From Rodentolepis nana (taxonomy: Eukaryota > Platyhelminthes > Cestoda > Cyclophyllidea > Hymenolepididae), in assembly GCA_900617975.1 (NCBI GenBank), contig UZAE01013202.1:1-25329 (forward strand): a stretch of 25,329 bases of DNA, in the 5' to 3' direction. Below, piece by piece: positions 21,844 through 25,329 of this stretch; the first letter of the stretch is position 1; each line of letters opens with the position of its first letter. The position numbers were made by a program, and so were the translations under genes. Under the pieces are notes generated by a model that saw only the letters and a program-made list of their open reading frames with translations, ran no database searches and was not told the origin of the DNA.

Positions 21844-24201
21844 GTTCGTTTTTCTATACCTATTATGGACACATTTTAGGGATACTATAAAACTTCATCA
21901 GTTATTGGTCCCGAAGGTGATTTCGTTACTGCGCCTGAAATAAGTCAGATGTTCGGAGAGGCAAGCTTTTTATTGATTAAATCTTTTCTTTTAGCTTCTT
22001 GGAATCTGGATCGTTAGTGAATCGATGAAATACGGTAAAAATACTCCATTTGAAATTGTTGAGTTTGGACCTGGTAGAGGCTCCCTTATGACCAGTGTTC
22101 TTACTGTATATCTCCATTTTGTAATGTTATTGAAATTTAGTCCCTTAATAAATTTCCTGCCGCAAATTCCCTTTTTCGTCATCTGCGTTTTATTGAACGT
22201 AGTGATAGTCTTCGAAAGCAACAAGAATCAGCTATCTTTTCTGTCCTGAAAACCTGTCACTCCAGCCTAGATGTTACCTGGCATTCTTCACTTGATGAGA
22301 TTCCTACAGGAACCACTTCTTTCTATCTTGCAAATGAGTTCCTTGACGCCCTACCCATTCACCGCTTCCAGGTAAACTGTTATATTTCGGTAAAACCTTT
22401 TATTTTGCACAGAAAGTTGATGGCAAGTGGCGAGAGGTTTTCGTTGATGCTATCAATCCTTCCAACCCTATCGAACCTGGTGATCACTTGACGTTTATAA
22501 CTTCACCGTCTGATACAATGGCTTCTACAACATATCTTCCGGTATTGTTAAGTTAATTTATATTCAATGTTAGCTTAAATGAATCTTAATGTACTAATAA
22601 TGCATCAGTTTTACGTTTTGAATTTAAGAGATGCGTTTAATTTTTTTATGTTCTTATTTGTTATTCGGTCCATAATGTGGGTCTTTTACCCGAAACTTTG
22701 AATGCTATTCACATATATGGTCTTAATTTACATTTGAAGCAACGTGAAGTGAAGCTTGTGCAGTAATCTGTGTCCACTATGATCCTCTTTTATATTGAAG
22801 TTTATCTTCTTTTTGATTTTTTTTTAAATCGCTATGAAACCTACGTTCACAACTTTACCAAAATATATCCAAGTTCTTCAAGATATTGTTCTCATACACA
22901 TCGATTTAGTTTAACTTCGTGCCTGAACCTTCCCTCTTACTAGTTCTGCAAGAACAACGCATTAGATTTAAATAAATCTGATCTCCTTTGTTGAGCCTCA
23001 ACTCTTTACTTTTCATGGCTGTCAACAAAGTGGTATATTTGAATTTATTGTCATCAAAATCTATCGCTCTGTTTCTAAACTGATCTTATTATCCACCCCT
23101 TTCCTTGGCAGTTCATTGATGACCTTTCGGAGAAGACTATTGTTGAGGTTTGCCCTGATGGGGGAGCATTGGTGCAGAAAATGGCCTCTCGTATTGCAGC
23201 CGATGGTGGCTCTGCTTTAATCGTCGATTACGGTCATGTTGGCGAGAGGCAGGACACTCTTCGAGTAATCTAATAGTTATTATTATCTTAACCATCTGTA
23301 TTCAGTTATAAGGAATATCTATAACAACTATTGCTGTTGCAGGCCTTCAAGAACCATGAGCTCCATGATCCACTCAAAGACCCAGGACAGGCTGACATTA
23401 CAGCAGATGTAGATTTTGCTTTTCTTAGGCGATCCGTGGAGGCGGCAAACAAACCAGGCATGTTTAAGTTGGATTTAACTTTTTGTGCTCCTATTTTGAA
23501 TCTTTTTTTCAATAATTTTCTTTTAACTTTAGTTGTCGTTCATGGACCTGTGAGTCAAGCGTATTTTCTCATTCATATGGGAATTCTTTTGCGACTTAAG
23601 GTATGCCATCTTCCAAAGTAACTTATTTTCTGAATGTACTCGAGTTTTTTTGCTAGTGATTGGGCCCTTGAAGTAATTAGTTTGATAAAAGTACTGGGAA
23701 TGCCTCTGATTATATTGTAAATAGGGCATACTGATAATTTATATTGATCGGTAGTTTGATACTGAAATATATTTGTATAGCGATGCATGTTTTGTCATAC
23801 CCTTTGAAGTTCCACAGTTTTTTCTTCACCATGTCAACTCTGGCAGATGCCTCATTTACTGCTCTTCAATTTACAATACCAACTCTCTCATTTCGATTTT
23901 GTTGACGAGTGTCAAGGCTTGTTTGCCTATCACGATTTTCTATCCTACATTTCCTAAATTTTATCTTGTGCACTCTTTTTTGTCATCTTCACTTTAGAAC
24001 CTTGTGGCAAGGACCAAGAATGAGGAAGAGAAGCAGAAGTTGATCGCATCGACCGAGATGCTAGTTGGAACTAACCAGATGGGCAAGCGATTCAAGTTCA
24101 TGGCCATCACTGCAGGAAGGAGTGAGAAGGAGAAACAGAGCATTCCCGCTGGATTTTACCCCACGTGGCAGACTGGCGAGGAGGAGCAGAGTGCATCGTG
24201 A
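21679..24201 (+). CDS. NDUFAF7: NDUFAF7-like mitochondrial protein arginine methyltransferase, 9 exons, complete
   Basis: NDUFAF7 (MidA) is a SAM-dependent methyltransferase of the mitochondrial matrix that symmetrically dimethylates an arginine of complex I subunit NDUFS2 early in assembly. The spliced product is 418 aa (human 441). A basic, Arg/Leu-rich N-terminus without acidic residues until about residue 23 fits a mitochondrial presequence. Then come GPISVSEYMK, GDFVTAPEISQMFGE, LLGIWIVSE and the SAM-binding EFGPGRGSL (about 105-113). These are followed by FYLANEFLDALPIHRFQ, WREVFVD, ALIVDYGH, and ADITADVDFAFLRR near the end. It ends MGKRFKFMAI plus a polar tail and TGA. The ATG at 21679 is the first in frame after a splice-acceptor-like CTCTCAG. 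Exon phases agree at all eight junctions. Confidence 0.93.
21844..21879 (+). other. NDUFAF7 intron 1, 36 nt
   Basis: GTTCGT...ACATTTTAG. It must be removed for GYY to follow HHPIH in frame, and is among the shortest spliceosomal introns expected in animals outside a few lineages. Confidence 0.88.
21880..21960 (+). CDS. NDUFAF7: NDUFAF7 exon 2 (GC donor)
   Basis: Residues 56-82. GYYKTSSVIGPEGDF and TAPEISQMFGE match GYYVYRDMLGEKGDF and TSPEISQIFGE. The following LLGIW in exon 3 forces the end at GGA GAG, so the donor is GCAAGC. Confidence 0.92.
21961..21994 (+). other. NDUFAF7 intron 2, 34 nt, GC-AG
   Basis: GCAAGC...CTTTTAG. Length 34 is not a multiple of three and reading through reaches a stop, so it must be spliced. 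Flanking residues FGE/LLGIW are contiguous in the family. Confidence 0.88.
21995..22105 (+). CDS. NDUFAF7: NDUFAF7 exon 3 (SAM motif)
   Basis: Residues 83-119. LLGIWIVSES then FEIVEFGPGRGSL, the methyltransferase motif I (human FQLVELGPGRGTL). Donor GTATAT, phase 0. Confidence 0.94.
22106..22140 (+). other. NDUFAF7 intron 3, 35 nt
   Basis: GTATAT...GAAATTTAG, phase 0, needed to join SVLT to SLNKFP. Intron 4 (22372-22412, 41 nt) is similarly small. Confidence 0.85.
22141..22371 (+). CDS. NDUFAF7: NDUFAF7 exon 4
   Basis: Residues 120-196. LRFIERSDSLRKQQ corresponds to VHLVEVSQKLSEIQ. TSFYLANEFLDALPIHRFQ matches YSFYLAHEFFDVLPVHKFQ, the conserved substrate-site segment. Donor GTAAAC. Confidence 0.94.
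22413..22541 (+). CDS. NDUFAF7: NDUFAF7 exon 5
   Basis: Residues 197-239. GKWREVFVDAINPSNP matches GWREVFVDIDPQVS. The rest (TFITSPSDTMASTTYLP) is divergent. Acceptor TTTGCACAG, donor GTATTG (weak), phase 0. Confidence 0.9.
22542..23111 (+). other. NDUFAF7 intron 5, 570 nt
   Basis: T-rich on the plus strand, multiple stops in all frames, no recognisable element. Confidence 0.8.
23112..23264 (+). CDS. NDUFAF7: NDUFAF7 exon 6
   Basis: Residues 240-290. VEVCPDGGALVQKMASRIA and GGSALIVDYGH match VEVCPDAGVIIEELSQRIA and GGAALVADYGH. Acceptor CTTGGCAG, donor GTAATC, phase 0. Confidence 0.95.
23343..23457 (+). CDS. NDUFAF7: NDUFAF7 exon 7 (GC donor)
   Basis: Residues 291-329. FKNHELHDPLKDPGQADITA and DVDFAFLRR match FCDHKLHDVLIAPGTADLTA and DVDFSYLRR. 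Frame with exon 8 requires the exon to end CCAG before GCATGT. Confidence 0.93.
23458..23532 (+). other. NDUFAF7 intron 7, 75 nt, GC-AG
   Basis: CAG/GCATGT donor and CTTTAG acceptor. The GT alternatives nearby leave the wrong phase for exon 8. Confidence 0.8.
23533..23600 (+). CDS. NDUFAF7: NDUFAF7 exon 8
   Basis: Residues 329-351. HGPVSQAYFLIHMGILLRLK matches LGPIKQHTFLKNMGIDVRLK. Acceptor TTTAACTTTAG, donor GTATGC, ends phase 0. Confidence 0.93.
23601..23997 (+). other. NDUFAF7 intron 8, 397 nt
   Basis: GTATGC donor and a long pyrimidine-rich 3' half before ACTTTAG. An open stretch runs into exon 9 in another frame, but nothing coding is recognised. Confidence 0.8.
23998..24201 (+). CDS. 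NDUFAF7: NDUFAF7 exon 9 (stop)
   Basis: Residues 352-418 then TGA. EEKQKLIASTEMLVGTNQMG and KRFKFMAIT match VRQQLLQGYDMLMNPKKMG and ERFNFFALL. The tail is polar and acidic (GEEEQSAS). The exon is GC-richer than the surrounding introns. Acceptor TTCACTTTAG. Confidence 0.94.
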   Translation, partial: NLVARTKNEEEKQKLIASTEMLVGTNQMGKRFKFMAITAGRSEKEKQSIPAGFYPTWQTGEEEQSAS

Positions 24202-25329
24202 TGCTTTCCTCTAGTAGACGGTTTTGTAAATACGAGATATGTTTACTGACTCAGTAACTACTAAGAGTACTAGTAATACTGTAAATACTTTTGTTATTTT
24301 AAAATATTCCCTTAAAAGAGATTTGAACTATATCTTTTTATCGAAAAGTACTGAAGATTAATTGCTAAAAGCTTCTCCGAATTGATCTTCATTCATCAAT
24401 TTATATCGCTCAAATTAGGGATTTGACAGTGGGCTTCACCTGATCTGCTGTGATCTCTAGACTGACATTGCGTTGTGAAATGTAATTTTCTTCCAAATTT
24501 CTAGATACTGATTTAAGAAATCAACATGGTAATGGCATTATCTCCCTAACGATGGTGGCAATTGCAATCTTATTGAAATGGGATTTATAGCTAAATCGGC
24601 TATTGAGTTTGAACCTTTGATAGGATATTTAAGTAGAAGTAATCATTTATTTTGACCTCAGCTCTGCTTTCTAACAGCAAGTTATCTAATCCAATGAGGC
24701 TTACCCGTTTAAGCTTGTATCTACTCTTCATTGCCCACTAGTATGAGTCATACTGGAAGCAAGTGGTAATTTTTAGGATTAGGTAGTGCCGACAGCAATG
24801 AAGGGGAAGGTAGTTGAAAAGTAAAATTATGATATGTTCAGCTATTTCGTAGAAATTAAGCAAGGGTCCATAGTCTCCAAAAGAAACTACTGCTGATGTA
24901 ACTTGATCACCGGGGTAATTGGAAGGAGGACCAATTCAGGTATGAACTAATCGGTTCAAGGCAACACTTACAAACCATCTGGTGATAGGTAAAGGCGTAC
25001 TTTTAAAGTCAAATGAATAATGCAAAGTCCATTTAATTAGCTTATACTCTGTGAAACCTACATATATCTTTGTCATCCATATCAACTTGAATGCGCATAC
25101 AAGTGTACTAATACCGCTGAATAACGGTGGTGGTAGATAAAAGTGTTGCCAAGTTAACTATTTTTTTGTCTATGGCTTTATAACTAATACGCTGTTGAAT
25201 TGGTATTATGTGCGTGACGTGCCTTCCCTCCTCAGTGGGCGAGGAACGCCCAGTTCTGCCCATATTCTTGTCAGCCTCATTCAGCATTTCTGGGCCAATA
25301 ATAAAACCACATTTACAGGGGGGCGGGGG
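24202..25329. other. Downstream of NDUFAF7: 3' UTR and intergenic
   Basis: AT-rich sequence without a coding signal. The only canonical AATAAA I noticed is at 25300-25305, far from the stop, so the NDUFAF7 poly(A) site is not identified. A 6 bp stem hairpin lies at 25236-25252 and a G-rich run closes the window. Confidence 0.6.
25317..25329. repeat. G-rich run at window end
   Basis: GGGGGGCGGGGG-type sequence truncated by the window edge. Confidence 0.8.

Noticed and set aside
23306..23512. Minus-strand open stretch opposite NDUFAF7 exon 7
   Set aside because: It is the antisense shadow of the conserved exon 7.
1..25329. Transposons, CRISPR, tRNA or rRNA genes
   Set aside because: Reading both strands I found no inverted-repeat-bounded element, reverse-transcriptase or transposase motif, regular repeat-spacer array, or tRNA-like cloverleaf. 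Diverged repeats could still escape a reading by eye.

Overview
The window looks like animal nuclear DNA. It is AT-rich, with long intronic stretches and simple repeats. It contains two intron-rich genes arranged head to head. The minus strand carries a CLASP/Orbit/MAST gene, a microtubule plus-end TOG-repeat protein. I could chain 23 coding exons from 21040 down to 126. Every exon boundary keeps phase, and together they give 1035 codons in one open frame. The 3' end of the gene runs off the left edge. The plus strand carries a complete nine-exon NDUFAF7 gene (21679 to 24201, 418 aa), a mitochondrial arginine methyltransferase needed for complex I assembly. Several features point to a flatworm (trematode or cestode): 34 to 41 nt introns in NDUFAF7, short 5' introns followed by kilobase introns in CLASP, and splice-acceptor-like AGs just upstream of both start codons. 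This placement is inference; nothing in the window names the species.

Layout: 1 to 21040 is CLASP, about 85% intron. Exons 1 to 8 encode the first TOG domain, exons 9 to 13 a Ser/Arg/Thr-rich linker, exons 14 to 17 the second TOG domain, exons 18 to 20 a Pro/Gln-rich spacer, and exons 21 to 23 the start of the C-terminal CLIP-binding TOG-like domain. The 638 bp between the two start codons must hold both promoters. From 24202 to the right edge I see no gene; the window ends in a G-rich run.

The two proteins have no known shared pathway: CLASP acts on cortical and kinetochore microtubules, NDUFAF7 in the mitochondrial matrix. The head-to-head placement suggests a shared promoter, not joint function. 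The observations most worth checking are two homologous 12 nt micro-exon candidates in CLASP intron 10, three GC-AG introns forced by reading frame, 34 to 36 nt introns, the absence of an SxIP motif in the CLASP linker, and a frame conflict at the left edge.
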